Shown here: positions 9,488-18,148 of the stretch, in pieces
How the letters are laid out: each line of letters opens with the position of its first letter
Position numbering within the stretch: the first letter of the stretch is position 1
Assembly: GCA_030152275.1 (NCBI GenBank)
Contig: JASLHF010000203.1
Coordinates: 1-59,698 of the forward strand
DNA length: 59,698 nt
Source: Acinetobacter sp.
GTDB lineage: Bacteria; Pseudomonadota; Gammaproteobacteria; Pseudomonadales; Moraxellaceae
Reading direction: 5' to 3'
Translations under genes and position numbers: made by a program
The notes under the pieces: model-generated
Told to the model about the DNA's origin: nothing
What the model saw: only the letters and a program-made list of their open reading frames with translations
Database searches by the model: none

Positions 9488-10360
9488 TCAGTCTTTTAAA
9501 TAGATCCGCGCTGAAGCGGAAGCATGCGCTGTAGAATACGTGCTGGGGGCATCGGTATAGCTGCCGTCCGCATTTTGTACAATGTGGCGCTGATATTTAG
9601 ACGCTTTAATTTCTGGGGCTGGCGCAGATTGATAACCGCTGGAACTGGCAATAATTTGACCATTCGAAGCGGATGAATTCTCAGAGGACGCTGGAATATC
9701 GCTGACTAAGCCTGAACCGCCGGCATATAAATTATTGTAGCGGCTGGTCACACGTCGAACGTAATCTTGAGTTTCTCTAAAAGGAGGCACGCCGCCATAT
9801 TTCTGCACATTGCCTTCTCCAGCATTATAGCCCGCCAGTACCAGAGAAGTATTGCCGTTAAAGCGCTTATTCAGCCACGCCAGATAACGGGCGCCTGCCA
9901 TGATGTTCTGATAGGGATCATAAGCATTAGATACGTTAAAGCGCCGTGCTGTTGCCGGCATCAGCTGCATTAAGCCTTGCGCGCCCACAGGGGAGCGTGC
10001 ATTGACGTTAAAGCCGGATTCGGTATGCATGACCGCCTTAATTAAGCCCTCAGCAATCCCATGCTGCTGCGAAGCCTGTTTAATGATGGAGTCAAAGGCA
10101 TTCTTATTGCGGCTATAACTTGGAAGGACAGCCGCCTCATTTGATCCCCAATTGCGGTAGGCATGAATATTGCTGTCCGGATAATAAGTCACTTTAACTT
10201 TGGTTAGGGAGCGGTCAGAACTTTTGCGGTTGGTCAGCAGCGTGCTGCCGTTATTGTCTTTATAAATATAGATTTGGCCGGCATGCGCGATGGAAGTGCC
10301 CGCTGCAGCAGATGCGGCTCCCCATAGATAAAGTGCGAAAAGTGCAAATTTATTTTTCAT
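9488..10360 (-). CDS. Periplasmic lytic murein transglycosylase (SLT family)
   Basis: Cleaves the MurNAc-GlcNAc bond of peptidoglycan to give 1,6-anhydro ends. It has a signal peptide (about 1-27, ending AHA). A short DUF4124-like stretch follows (QIYIYKDNNGSTLLTNRKS), then an SLT domain (about 85-215) with catalytic glutamate E114 in MHTESGFN, the motif GAQGLMQLMPATA, and AGYNAGEGNV. The last 70 residues are a low-complexity Ser/Ala-rich tail. This is one of two unrelated-length SLT enzymes within 4 kb; the other is MltF-like. Confidence 0.92.
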   Translation of the reverse strand: MKNKFALFALYLWGAASAAAGTSIAHAGQIYIYKDNNGSTLLTNRKSSDRSLTKVKVTYYPDSNIHAYRNWGSNEAAVLPSYSRNKNAFDSIIKQASQQHGIAEGLIKAVMHTESGFNVNARSPVGAQGLMQLMPATARRFNVSNAYDPYQNIMAGARYLAWLNKRFNGNTSLVLAGYNAGEGNVQKYGGVPPFRETQDYVRRVTSRYNNLYAGGSGLVSDIPASSENSSASNGQIIASSSGYQSAPAPEIKASKYQRHIVQNADGSYTDAPSTYSTAHASASARIYLKD

Positions 10361-10566
10361 TGTAGTAATAGAAATAACTTTGTGTCCCCAACAGTTGCTA
10401 AAGAGTTTAACAAAAAAATACAGATTGGAAAGGCTTGGATAGTTTATTTATCGGCTAGTTTGTAAAAAGCAAGTCTTTTTGATGAGTGAATAATCAAAAA
10501 AAAAATTAATTTTTTTTTATCCAGCATAACTTGACAGGTTTAAGCTGTTGAAAAATAATAAATTAT

Positions 10567-10591
10567 AAATTGATCAAAAAATGATCAATTT
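10567..10591. repeat. Spaced inverted repeat with GATC in each arm
   Basis: AAATTGATCA and TGATCAATTT are perfect 10-base inverted arms separated by AAAAA. It may be a protein-binding site or lie in an easily melted tract. The arms contain TTGAT/ATCAA, but the spacing is nine bases and not the four expected of an FNR site. Confidence 0.5.
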
Positions 10592-10638
10592 AAATAGAAG
10601 CCTTAAAATAAGGGCAAGACACGCTGTCAAGCCGTTTT

Positions 10639-10683
10639 AAATCCACAAAGTTATCCACAGGTTTTGTGGAAAACTGTGGAAAA
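10639..10683. promoter_or_regulatory. Cluster of four DnaA-box-like 9-mers
   Basis: A perfect consensus box TTATCCACA lies at 10651-10659. Two boxes in the opposite orientation (TGTGGAAAA, one mismatch) lie at 10665-10673 and 10675-10683, and a weaker one (AAATCCACA, two mismatches) at 10639-10647. The dense grouping beside an AT-rich tract suggests DnaA binding. The locus has no dnaA/dnaN, so it is not the usual oriC; regulation of ttcA or titration of DnaA are possible. Confidence 0.5.
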
Positions 10684-10861
10684 GTCCAAAAGATAAGCAT
10701 CTTGGCTGAAAAATGAACTTAATCGTTCAAAATACCACACGCTGCATTACTTGAAGATGACAGCATTTTTACATTTACTCGAAAACTAATTCTTTTGATG
10801 CGGGATGATGGCGAATCGGATAAAATTGCGCGGTATTTTTATTTATGGGTTTATCTCGTCT

Positions 10862-11788
10862 ATGTACTCGCCAGTTGAGTCCGAACAAGGATTTAATTTT
10901 AAGCCGGAGCTGCCGACCAGTTCTGCGTACTACCGTTTGCTGAAAAAGCTGCGCCGCCAAGTGGGCCACGCGATCCGTGATTTTAAAATGATCGAAGACG
11001 GCGACAAAGTAATGGTATGTATCTCTGGCGGTAAAGACAGTTATACCTTGCTGGATATCATGCTTCAGTTTAAGCGTATTGCGCCGATCAATTTTGATGT
11101 GGTCGCGGTCAACCTTGACCAGAAACAGCCGGGTTTTCCAGAAGATGTGCTGCCGCGCTATTTAGAAGAAAACAACATTCCATATTATATTTTGGAAAAA
11201 GATACTTACAGCATTACTAAACGCTTGACGCCGGAAGGTAAAACTTACTGTGCAGTATGTTCACGCCTGCGCCGCGGTTCACTGTATGGCTTTGCCCAAG
11301 AAATTGGCGCAACTAAAGTGGCTTTAGGTCATCACCGTGATGATATATTGGCGACTTTTTTCCTGAATCTATTTCATGGCGGCAGCTTGAAAGCGATGCC
11401 TCCGAAACTGCTGTCATCGGATAAAAAGAATATTTTGATCCGTCCGCTGGCCTATGTGGAAGAAAAAGACATCATTAAATATGCGGAAATGCGCAAATTT
11501 CCAATTATTCCATGCAACCTGTGCGGTTCGCAGGAAAATCTGCAGCGCGCAATGCTCAATGACATGCTGCGCCAGTGGGATAAGGATTATCCGAAACGCC
11601 TGCACAGCATTTTTGGCGCGCTGCAAAATGTATCGCCGTCGCAGCTGGCAGACCGGGAGCTGTTTGATTTTGAAGCGTTGGACAGTCAGCGTGAATTTGA
11701 CTTTAAAGGCAGCTGTTCGACAGAGGAAGAAGATGACGGGCAGAGCAAACGCATCAATATGGTAAATTTGGGCTTTGCTGCTGATTAA
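10862..11788 (+). CDS. ttcA: tRNA 2-thiocytidine synthetase TtcA
   Basis: Installs 2-thiocytidine at position 32 of certain tRNAs using ATP, a [4Fe-4S] cluster and a sulfur donor; cytosolic. The PP-loop ATP motif SGGKDS is followed by the cluster cysteines in CAVC and CNLC. The frame is open from an ATG at 10805, but I choose the ATG at 10862 (MYSPVESEQGFNFKPEL) because that is where the conserved N-terminus begins; the product is then 308 residues, close to the E. coli length of 311. Transcribed away from the SLT gene through a region holding DnaA-box-like sites. Confidence 0.95.
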   Translation: MYSPVESEQGFNFKPELPTSSAYYRLLKKLRRQVGHAIRDFKMIEDGDKVMVCISGGKDSYTLLDIMLQFKRIAPINFDVVAVNLDQKQPGFPEDVLPRYLEENNIPYYILEKDTYSITKRLTPEGKTYCAVCSRLRRGSLYGFAQEIGATKVALGHHRDDILATFFLNLFHGGSLKAMPPKLLSSDKKNILIRPLAYVEEKDIIKYAEMRKFPIIPCNLCGSQENLQRAMLNDMLRQWDKDYPKRLHSIFGALQNVSPSQLADRELFDFEALDSQREFDFKGSCSTEEEDDGQSKRINMVNLGFAAD

Positions 11789-11809
11789 TTAAAGCCAGCC
11801 TTGAGTATT

Positions 11810-11834
11810 TAAGCGCCCGTAATGGGCGCTTTTT
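11810..11834 (+). terminator. Intrinsic terminator after ttcA
   Basis: AAGCGCCC / GGGCGCTT with a short GTAAT loop is followed by TTTT. Confidence 0.8.
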
Positions 11835-12044
11835 AATGTCGGTTTAAAATAAACAGATGATTGGCTGAAATTTCTTCTGTGAATGCTGCTGGTGAATTGC
11901 GGAAACATAAAAACTGAACGCTCCGTACAAAATTCTTTAGGCACAAACTGTTTTTACGTGATATAACAGGCTTCAAGCGAAATTGCTTATAAAGATGCGG
12001 CCTGGATAGGCTTCACACATGCATTAATAATTTGAGGAAAAATC

Positions 12045-12428
12045 ATGCCTGCTTTTTTAACTGATGATTGGTTTTCAACTGTAGAAACTTTAACTGCACA
12101 AGCTGGCGACCTGAATTTACCGCCTGCTTTGGCGAATCTTGCCATTAACCTTGTGGTTACAGACGCTTCAGGCAATACAGAATTATCTTTAGATGGCGGC
12201 GCGATTAAAAAGGGCTTGTCTTCAAACGCAAAAACAACTTTGAATATGGATGCTGAAACTTTACGTAAAGTATTCTTAGAGTTTGATATGGCTGCAGCAA
12301 TGCAGGCATTCATGACAGGCAAAATAAAAGTTCAAGGCGATATGTCACAGCTGATGGCGCTGCAAACGGCTAAGCCAAGCCAAGAGCAAAAAGATTTGTT
12401 TAAGAAAGTGCTTGAGCAAACGGCTTAA
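12045..12428 (+). CDS. SCP2 sterol-carrier-like protein
   Basis: A 127-residue protein consisting of one SCP2 domain, a fold that binds hydrophobic ligands such as fatty acyl groups. Visible markers are the mid-domain alternation LSLDGGAIKKGLSSNAKTTLNMDAETL and the C-terminal FMTGKIKVQGDMSQLMALQ, which is characteristic of SCP2 proteins. No signal peptide is seen, so it is probably cytosolic. It is a single-gene unit with its own terminator; a TTGAGGAAAAATC leader gives a good ribosome-binding site. The ligand cannot be told from sequence. Confidence 0.88.
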   Translation: MPAFLTDDWFSTVETLTAQAGDLNLPPALANLAINLVVTDASGNTELSLDGGAIKKGLSSNAKTTLNMDAETLRKVFLEFDMAAAMQAFMTGKIKVQGDMSQLMALQTAKPSQEQKDLFKKVLEQTA

Positions 12429-12441
12429 TCTTTTAAAGCAT

Positions 12442-12471
12442 AAAAAGCTTACTCTAAAGTAAGCTTTTTTT
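12442..12471 (+). terminator. Intrinsic terminator after the SCP2 gene
   Basis: AAAAGCTTACT / AGTAAGCTTTT hairpin with a T run directly after the gene. Confidence 0.85.
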
Positions 12472-12560
12472 ATGTCTGTGATTTTGCCAAAGCGCTTGGT
12501 CTAGAATGCTTGAGCGCTTGAATCCGGTTTTAAGCCAGTAGAAGCTGGCAGAAAACGGAA

Positions 12561-13670
12561 TTAAATATTGACCAGCGATGAGGTCTTGATGTGCTCTAGG
12601 TAAGCGCGGATGCGGGTTACATATTGCACTGCCTGACGGTAACGGCCATTACTGGCTTTATTACGGTCTAAATAGGCATATAAATTGACCCATTTATTTG
12701 GATCTTTGCCTTGCGATTTAATATTGGACTGGATTTGATTTACAGCGCCAGGACCCATATTGTAGGCGACTAATGCGTACCAATTGCGGTCAGGGAAGGG
12801 AACAGCTGCAAAACGGTCCAGCATCTGGTCATAATATTTTGCGCCGCCCTGAATGCTTTGAACCGGATCGGTACGGTTGCTGACACCCATTGCTTTTGCG
12901 GTGCTGTTGGTCAGCATCATTAAGCCGCGTACACCGGTGGGAGAAACCGAGTTTGGCTTAAGATAAGATTCCTGATAGCCGATAGCCGCCAGCAAGTGCC
13001 AGTCTAAATCATACTGCTGCGCGGTGCGCTTGAAACTGGCTTTGTACACAGGCATCCGGCTATTCAGGTCACGCTGAATGCTGTCCCATGATTCTTGCTT
13101 AATGATGTTGCGGTTATAAAACGATGCCAGCTGCTGCACGGTACCGCTTTGCTTGGCGCGGCAAACAAAACCGCTTGCAGTTTGGCTCAGCGGATCATCC
13201 GCATTTTTAAAACTCCAAGTGATATTGCTGTTCAGACCATTTTTTTGCAGCGCTGCAGATTCGCCGCAGGTGGCAGAAAAAGCAGTCAGTTTTTGCGACT
13301 CAATGCTTTGAATGCTGGCAGTAGTCATCGCAAAGCTGGCTTTGCCTTGCTTGACCCATTTCAGCGCAGTTGCATTGTCACGAACGGTTTTAAATTCCAG
13401 CTTTACATTCAGGCTGTCGGCATAATTGCGTACAAGGTCGTAGCCGAAGCCATGAAAATGTGCGCTTTCTTCAAAGACAGTGGTCGGTTCGACTACTGAA
13501 ACAACGACCAGTTTGTTGCTGTTGACGACAGCATCAAATTGGCTGGCTGTTTTACTTGCATTGATACTGTGAAACGGTAAAAACAGTGCGCCAAATGCGA
13601 GCGCTTTAATCGGGAGAGATTTAAAAGAGTGAAGGCAAAGCCTAGACCCAGAAGTTGAACTACTGTGCAT
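12561..13670 (-). CDS. mltF: Membrane-bound lytic transglycosylase, MltF-like
   Basis: Peptidoglycan-cleaving enzyme with the MltF layout: N-terminal export signal (hydrophobic about 18-38), a solute-binding-protein-like domain (about 50-200), then an SLT domain (about 212-345) with catalytic E234 in GYQESYLKP, GVRGLMML, and AYNMGPGAV. The 369 residues are shorter than E. coli MltF (about 518) because the binding domain is reduced. No lipobox cysteine is obvious at the signal end, so it may be soluble or signal-anchored. A GGAGA ribosome-binding site precedes the ATG. Confidence 0.85.
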   Translation of the reverse strand: MHSSSTSGSRLCLHSFKSLPIKALAFGALFLPFHSINASKTASQFDAVVNSNKLVVVSVVEPTTVFEESAHFHGFGYDLVRNYADSLNVKLEFKTVRDNATALKWVKQGKASFAMTTASIQSIESQKLTAFSATCGESAALQKNGLNSNITWSFKNADDPLSQTASGFVCRAKQSGTVQQLASFYNRNIIKQESWDSIQRDLNSRMPVYKASFKRTAQQYDLDWHLLAAIGYQESYLKPNSVSPTGVRGLMMLTNSTAKAMGVSNRTDPVQSIQGGAKYYDQMLDRFAAVPFPDRNWYALVAYNMGPGAVNQIQSNIKSQGKDPNKWVNLYAYLDRNKASNGRYRQAVQYVTRIRAYLEHIKTSSLVNI

Positions 13671-14035
13671 GTTGTCTCCGCTACAGGTATTTGTGCCCTA
13701 AAAAGCCAAGGCAAAACAGCCTAATAGCTTCTTCAAGTCAGCTAAATGCGATAAGGGGGTGGGCAGTCATGACGTCATTCAAAATGACATGGGATTCATA
13801 TGGGAAATATGCAGAAAATCTACACTGGTTAAAAAACAATCTAATCAAAAAGATGAGCGAATAATAAAGAGCAAAAAAAGCCTTGTCAAATTTTGTACAT
13901 AAAATATTTAAAATATGTAATATAACTATTTAAAAATATTAAGATTTTATTTTAAGGTTCTTTTTTTTAACGAAAAACCGCGTTAAAATCGGGAAAACTT
14001 GTTCATGAAATGTAAACACAGCGGCCCGAATGATT
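13671..14035. other. Gene-free 365-base stretch between mltF and greB
   Basis: AT-rich divergent promoter region. Short ORFs here (for example 13655-13864) overlap mltF and look like chance frames. A small hairpin GTCATT-CAA-AATGAC lies near 13774-13788 with no evident role. I see no RNA gene. Confidence 0.5.
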
Positions 14036-14527
14036 ATGAAATCTAACTTAATTACCCGCGGCGGCCATGACCTTTTAGCCGCGGAATTACAGCATCTTTG
14101 GCGTGTTGAGCGGCCTGAAATAACGCAGAAAGTAAACTGGGCAGCGAGCTTGGGTGACCGCTCGGAAAATGCCGATTATCAGTACAATAAGCAGATTTTG
14201 CGCAAAATTGATCGCCGAGTCCGCTATCTGGGAAAACGTCTCGAAGAACTGCATATTGTGGACTATTCACCGCAGCAGGAGGGTAAAGTTTACTTTGGTG
14301 CATGGGTTGATATTGAAAATGAAGCTGGAGACGTAAAAACCTTACGCATTGTGGGTGTTGATGAAATTTATGATCACCATCCGCAGCATATTTCAATTGA
14401 CTCGCCAATGGCGCGCGCACTGCTGTCAAAACAGGTTGATGATGAAGTTGAAGTACAGACGCCGCTGGGTAAAAAAATATGGTTTATCAATGCAATCCGC
14501 TATGAACAAAATGATGCGCCGGTTTAA
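14036..14527 (+). CDS. greB: Transcription elongation factor GreB
   Basis: Binds in the secondary channel of RNA polymerase and stimulates cleavage of backtracked transcripts. The N-terminal coiled-coil contains the conserved tip ASLGDRSENADYQYNKQ with the acidic D/E pair needed for cleavage, followed by KIDRRVRYLGKRLEELHIVDYSPQQEGKVYFGAWV, which is diagnostic of GreB as opposed to GreA. I start at the ATG at 14036 (MKSNLITRGGHD), two codons inside an upstream ATG at 14030, because it matches the family N-terminus. The product is 163 residues. Confidence 0.95.
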   Translation: MKSNLITRGGHDLLAAELQHLWRVERPEITQKVNWAASLGDRSENADYQYNKQILRKIDRRVRYLGKRLEELHIVDYSPQQEGKVYFGAWVDIENEAGDVKTLRIVGVDEIYDHHPQHISIDSPMARALLSKQVDDEVEVQTPLGKKIWFINAIRYEQNDAPV

Positions 14528-14617
14528 CGTCGGCACTGTTTTTATTTTGATCAGTTGAAAGGGATTTGCTGAAAAGCATTTGCCAAATGAATTTTTTATT
14601 TATATGATGGCGCACAT

Positions 14618-14707
14618 GGAAGCGTGGCAGAGCGGTTTAATGCACCGGTCTTGAAAACCGACGAGGGCGCGAGTCCTCCGTGAGTTCGAATCTCACCGCT
14701 TCCGCCA
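14618..14707 (+). tRNA. tRNA-Ser (anticodon UGA)
   Basis: A 90-base class II tRNA. Acceptor arms GGAAGCG and CGCTTCC pair perfectly, followed by discriminator G and an encoded CCA. The anticodon loop CTTGAAA carries TGA, and the long variable arm (GAGGGCGCGAGTCCTC) is typical of serine tRNA. The T-loop GTTCGAATC is intact. It decodes UCA and related codons. Confidence 0.96.
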
Positions 14708-14712
14708 AATTC

Positions 14713-14747
14713 AAAAAAACCCGATTTTTTTTAAATCGGGTTTTTTA
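14713..14747 (+). terminator. Intrinsic terminator after tRNA-Ser
   Basis: AAACCCGATTT / AAATCGGGTTT around a T-rich loop, ending in TTTTTT, starts within ten bases of the tRNA CCA end. Confidence 0.85.
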
Positions 14748-15017
14748 TTGCCTATCAATTCATGCAAAAACCATCAGCATTCACCGACCGAAAATTCCAC
14801 TATATACACCTAAGTAAGATATTTTCAGCTCGATTTTTCATGCTTTTTTATACAGAAGCATTTAAGAAAAAATAATAAAATCTAGAATTTATCACTGAGT
14901 TTAATGGCTAGATTTTATGCAATTCTTGATTGAGCAATTGAGCGCTCTGCCTTTAATTTCATTGCGTTGAAATCTGAATTGAGTATAGTGACTTATCCCT
15001 TTATGCCATAAAAGCTT

Positions 15018-15755
15018 ATGTCCGATTCGTTAACGCTGTCCCAACGTATTCCTAAATATATTGCTATCCGTGATGAAATCGCACATGAAATTGAATCGGG
15101 GCAACTGGTTTGCAATACTAAATTGCCTTCGGAACGTACTTTATCCGAACAGTTTGCCACCACTCGGGTCGCGGTGCGTGAGGCGCTGCTGGCTTTAGAA
15201 ATGGATGGGCTGATTTATCGTTTAGACCGCAGAGGCTGGTTTGTGCGTTCGCCGCGGATTATTTACCGTCCGCAATCGACCAAGAGCTTTAATCAGTATG
15301 TGATGGAACAAGGCGGTACGCCAACTACAGCACTGATTTCGGCAAAAACCGTTTTGGCAACTCAATGGGATGCAACACATTTAAATGTGCCTGTGGGTGA
15401 AGCTATTTATTCTATTTGGCGCAGACGTTGTATTAATGGCCGTCCTGCAGTGGTTGAGCATTTAAGAGTCAATGCACGGCTTTTCCCAGATTTTTTAGCA
15501 CAGCAGTTAGACGGCTCAATTACGGCATTAATGGCAGATCAATATCAACGTCAATTGACACGCGCGCATATTAACTTATATCCAACGGTGCTGTCCGAAC
15601 AGCCAGCGCGGGATTTACATGTCAGCGTTGGCAGCATGGGGCTGTATATTTGCCGAACCAATCGTGATCAAAATGGTGTGATCACCGATGTTGACCAAGA
15701 GTATTGGCTGCATGATGTGTTGGACTTGCATTTTGAAGCGCATGAAAACTCTTAA
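15018..15755 (+). CDS. phnR: GntR-family regulator with UTRA domain, likely phosphonate regulator PhnR
   Basis: Transcription factor with an N-terminal winged helix (about 10-80; LPSERTLSEQFATTRVAVREAL is the GntR recognition region) and a C-terminal UTRA ligand-binding domain (about 95-240) of the HutC subfamily. It heads a cluster for 2-aminoethylphosphonate import and breakdown, so an aminophosphonate or its breakdown product is the likely effector; this is inferred from context. A 20-base perfect palindrome lies just after its stop codon and again before phnW, and its centre resembles the symmetric GT-TA-AC sites of HutC-type regulators. Confidence 0.85.
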   Translation: MSDSLTLSQRIPKYIAIRDEIAHEIESGQLVCNTKLPSERTLSEQFATTRVAVREALLALEMDGLIYRLDRRGWFVRSPRIIYRPQSTKSFNQYVMEQGGTPTTALISAKTVLATQWDATHLNVPVGEAIYSIWRRRCINGRPAVVEHLRVNARLFPDFLAQQLDGSITALMADQYQRQLTRAHINLYPTVLSEQPARDLHVSVGSMGLYICRTNRDQNGVITDVDQEYWLHDVLDLHFEAHENS

Positions 15756-15768
15756 GACTAAAAAATCA

Positions 15769-15788
15769 AATCTGGTTTAAACCAGATT
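15769..15788. promoter_or_regulatory. 20-base perfect palindrome, copy 1: putative PhnR operator
   Basis: AATCTGGTTTAAACCAGATT is perfectly self-complementary and lies between phnR and the binding-protein gene, about 70 bases before its start. An identical 20-base copy lies before phnW. There is no loop and no T run, which argues against a terminator and for a dimer-binding operator. Confidence 0.7.
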
Positions 15789-15856
15789 AATTAAACTGTC
15801 ATAAAGTTTTGTTGAAATACTGATTATCAAATCGCCGCATTCATTAGGAATGTCAC

Positions 15857-16900
15857 ATGAGTCAGTATTTAACAGCACATCACAAAAAGCTGAGCATATT
15901 TTCGCTTAGCCTCGTGGCAATGTGCACTTTGGCAGGCTGCACGACTTCATCCAGTACTCATGATGTCGAGCAGATTACCGTCTACACGGCTGTAGAAGCA
16001 GATCAACTCAAACGTTATCAGTGGGAACTGCGTAAAGCGCATCCAGAATTAAAAGTAAAATGGGTGCGAGATTCTACAGGGGTGATTACCGCCAAGCTTT
16101 TGGCTGAGCAAAATAATCCTCAAGCCGATGTGGTGATGGGGTTAGCGTTGACCAGTCTTTTGGTCATGGAACAGCAAAATTTATTGCAGCCCTATCGTCC
16201 GCAACAGGTTGAGCAGTTAAAAGCAGATTTTTACAGCCAAAAAGATGTGCCTACTTGGGCTGGCATGACCGCTTGGGAATCTGCAGTTTGTGTCAATACT
16301 ATTGAACTCAATAAGAAAAATTTGCCGATACCCAAAACTTGGCAAGATTTAACCAAACCGATTTATAAAAATTTAATTGTGATGCCAAATCCTGCCTCAA
16401 GCGGTACAGGGTATTTGGATGTGACGGCATGGATGCAGATTTTTGGTGAAAAACAAGCGTGGCAATATATGCAGGCGCTGGACCAAAATGTTTCGCAATA
16501 CGTTCACTCCGGCTCTAAGCCATGCAAGATGGCGGCGCAAGGTGAAACGGTGATTGGTATTTCATTTGGTTATCCGGGCTTTAAATTGAAATCTCGCGGT
16601 GCACCTTTAGAGATTGTGTATCCCGCAGAAGGTCTCGGTTGGGAAATGGAAGCCTCTGCAATTGTGAAAGGCACGAAAAAATTAAGCAGTGCAGAAAAAT
16701 TTATGGATTGGACTGTCAGTCAGGCCGCCAATGAAGCCTATGCTCAAAATTTCTCAATGGTGGCCCATCAACAGGTACACAGCCATAATCCAGACTTTCC
16801 GCAAAATCTGTCCCAGCAATTGATCAAAAATGACTTCTATTGGGCAGCCGAACAGCGTGAACGTATTTTAAAACAATGGTCAGAACAGTTTGAAAAGTAA
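15857..16900 (+). CDS. phnS: Putative 2-aminoethylphosphonate ABC transporter, substrate-binding lipoprotein
   Basis: Periplasmic binding component for aminophosphonate uptake. A lipoprotein signal ends in LAGC with the lipidated cysteine at residue 28. The mature part has the Fe3+/phosphonate-type binding fold (ITVYTAVEADQL at the start; NPASSGTGYLDVTAW in the middle). The 347 residues fit the family. It is followed 33 bases later by the ATPase and overlapping permease genes, and the cluster carries phnW and phnX, so 2-aminoethylphosphonate is the most likely substrate. A TAGGAATG leader provides the ribosome-binding site. Confidence 0.86.
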   Translation: MSQYLTAHHKKLSIFSLSLVAMCTLAGCTTSSSTHDVEQITVYTAVEADQLKRYQWELRKAHPELKVKWVRDSTGVITAKLLAEQNNPQADVVMGLALTSLLVMEQQNLLQPYRPQQVEQLKADFYSQKDVPTWAGMTAWESAVCVNTIELNKKNLPIPKTWQDLTKPIYKNLIVMPNPASSGTGYLDVTAWMQIFGEKQAWQYMQALDQNVSQYVHSGSKPCKMAAQGETVIGISFGYPGFKLKSRGAPLEIVYPAEGLGWEMEASAIVKGTKKLSSAEKFMDWTVSQAANEAYAQNFSMVAHQQVHSHNPDFPQNLSQQLIKNDFYWAAEQRERILKQWSEQFEK

Positions 16901-16933
16901 TTTAAAACGATTAGAACAAATATTAGGTGCGCT

Positions 16934-18148
16934 ATGCAAATTCCATCTCATCTTCAAAAAAACCTGACACCGCAAGCGCTGCAAAGCTCTGCCGGGCATT
17001 TATTGTCGACATTAAGAACTTATCAAGACAAAGCGTCTAAAACGGTACTCGAAGCCATCGATATTCAAAAGTCATTTGCGCAAACTCGCGTATTGCAGCA
17101 TATTAATCTGGACTTAAAAGCAGGCGAATTTGTCAGTTTTTTAGGGCCATCGGGATGCGGTAAAACCACGCTGCTGCGCATTATTGCAGGGCTTGAACAG
17201 CCAGATTATGGTCGCGTGCTGAAGCAAAATACCGATATTACTCAGTTTAATACGGCAAAGCGCAAATGCGGCATCGTGTTTCAAAACTATGCCTTATTTC
17301 CAAACTTAACAGTGGCGGAAAATATTGCGTTTGGCTTGCATAAAAAACAATGGACGCTTGCAGAACAGCAAGCGCGAGTGCATGAATTATTGCAGTTGAT
17401 TGAATTGCCGGATATTGCAGATAAATATCCAAATCAATTGTCTGGCGGTCAGCAGCAGCGGGTTGCCTTAGCGCGTGCAATTGCGCCTAAACCTGATCTT
17501 TTACTGCTAGATGAACCACTTTCAGCCTTAGATGCTTTGGTGCGTTTAAAACTGCGGCAGAAAATCCGTGCCATTCAGCGTCAGCTGAATTTGCCGGCCA
17601 TCATGGTGACGCATGATCAAGAGGAGGCCTTGAGTATTTCCGACCGCGTGGCAGTAATGCATCAAGGCGTGATTGAGCAGCTGGATACGCCGCATAATAT
17701 TTATTATCGCCCGCAAACCCGTTTTGTTGCGCAGTTTATTGGCACGATGAATTTTATTCCGGTCAGGGCAATAGATAAACACCATTTCCGTATTGCCGAA
17801 CAGCATGTGCTGCATTTCAATGCCTTAGATCTTGAAAAGATGAATTTGGAAACAGGTGCAGATTTTGAAATAGCCTTTCGTCCTGAAAATATTCAATTAA
17901 TGCCGCAAGCAGATTCAAGTTTAGCCGGACTGCAATTGCCAATTCGTATTTTAAATATGGAATTCCTCGGCGCGAAACGCCGTCTATTTTGTGAATTAAA
18001 GCTGTCTGCGCAACAAGAAAAAGCGCCAGCGCTATTGCAAGTGGATGTCGATCATCAGCAACTGCAACATTTAACGGATGAGATGTGGCTGCATGTACCG
18101 GTAACTGCATTGCATGTTTTTGACCAAAAAGGGCGTGCACGATGCTAA
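16934..18148 (+). CDS. phnT: Putative 2-aminoethylphosphonate ABC transporter, ATP-binding protein
   Basis: Drives phosphonate import by ATP hydrolysis at the inner membrane. Walker A GPSGCGKTT (about residues 77-85), Q-loop NYALFPNLTV, signature LSGGQQQR and Walker B LLLLDEPLSAL are all intact. The C-terminal part (about 285-400) is a TOBE-like regulatory domain. The protein has about 40 extra residues before the first beta strand compared with typical members. The stop codon overlaps the ATG of the permease gene, which indicates translational coupling. Confidence 0.9.
   Translation: MQIPSHLQKNLTPQALQSSAGHLLSTLRTYQDKASKTVLEAIDIQKSFAQTRVLQHINLDLKAGEFVSFLGPSGCGKTTLLRIIAGLEQPDYGRVLKQNTDITQFNTAKRKCGIVFQNYALFPNLTVAENIAFGLHKKQWTLAEQQARVHELLQLIELPDIADKYPNQLSGGQQQRVALARAIAPKPDLLLLDEPLSALDALVRLKLRQKIRAIQRQLNLPAIMVTHDQEEALSISDRVAVMHQGVIEQLDTPHNIYYRPQTRFVAQFIGTMNFIPVRAIDKHHFRIAEQHVLHFNALDLEKMNLETGADFEIAFRPENIQLMPQADSSLAGLQLPIRILNMEFLGAKRRLFCELKLSAQQEKAPALLQVDVDHQQLQHLTDEMWLHVPVTALHVFDQKGRARC

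Larger units (their letters stand above)
10361..10861. other. 501-base gene-free region with AT-rich tract and DnaA-box-like cluster
   Basis: Divergent region between the SLT gene and ttcA. It contains a very AT-rich tract (about 10480-10600), a spaced inverted repeat with 10-base arms at 10567-10591 (AAATTGATCA / TGATCAATTT), and a group of DnaA-box-like sites at 10639-10683 listed separately. No credible ORF is present. Confidence 0.6.

Noticed and set aside
10567..10591. FNR binding site
   Set aside because: TTGAT and ATCAA are present, but separated by nine bases and not four.
10480..10683. A chromosomal replication origin
   Set aside because: DnaA-box-like sites and AT richness fit, but dnaA, dnaN, recF, gyrB and rpmH are absent and the flanking genes are ordinary. 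I report it only as a DnaA-box cluster.
13655..13864. Small ORF between mltF and greB
   Set aside because: It begins inside mltF on the other strand, has no ribosome-binding site and no recognisable sequence.
15769..15788. Intrinsic terminator after phnR
   Set aside because: The palindrome has no loop and no T run, and an identical copy lies before phnW; an operator explains both better.
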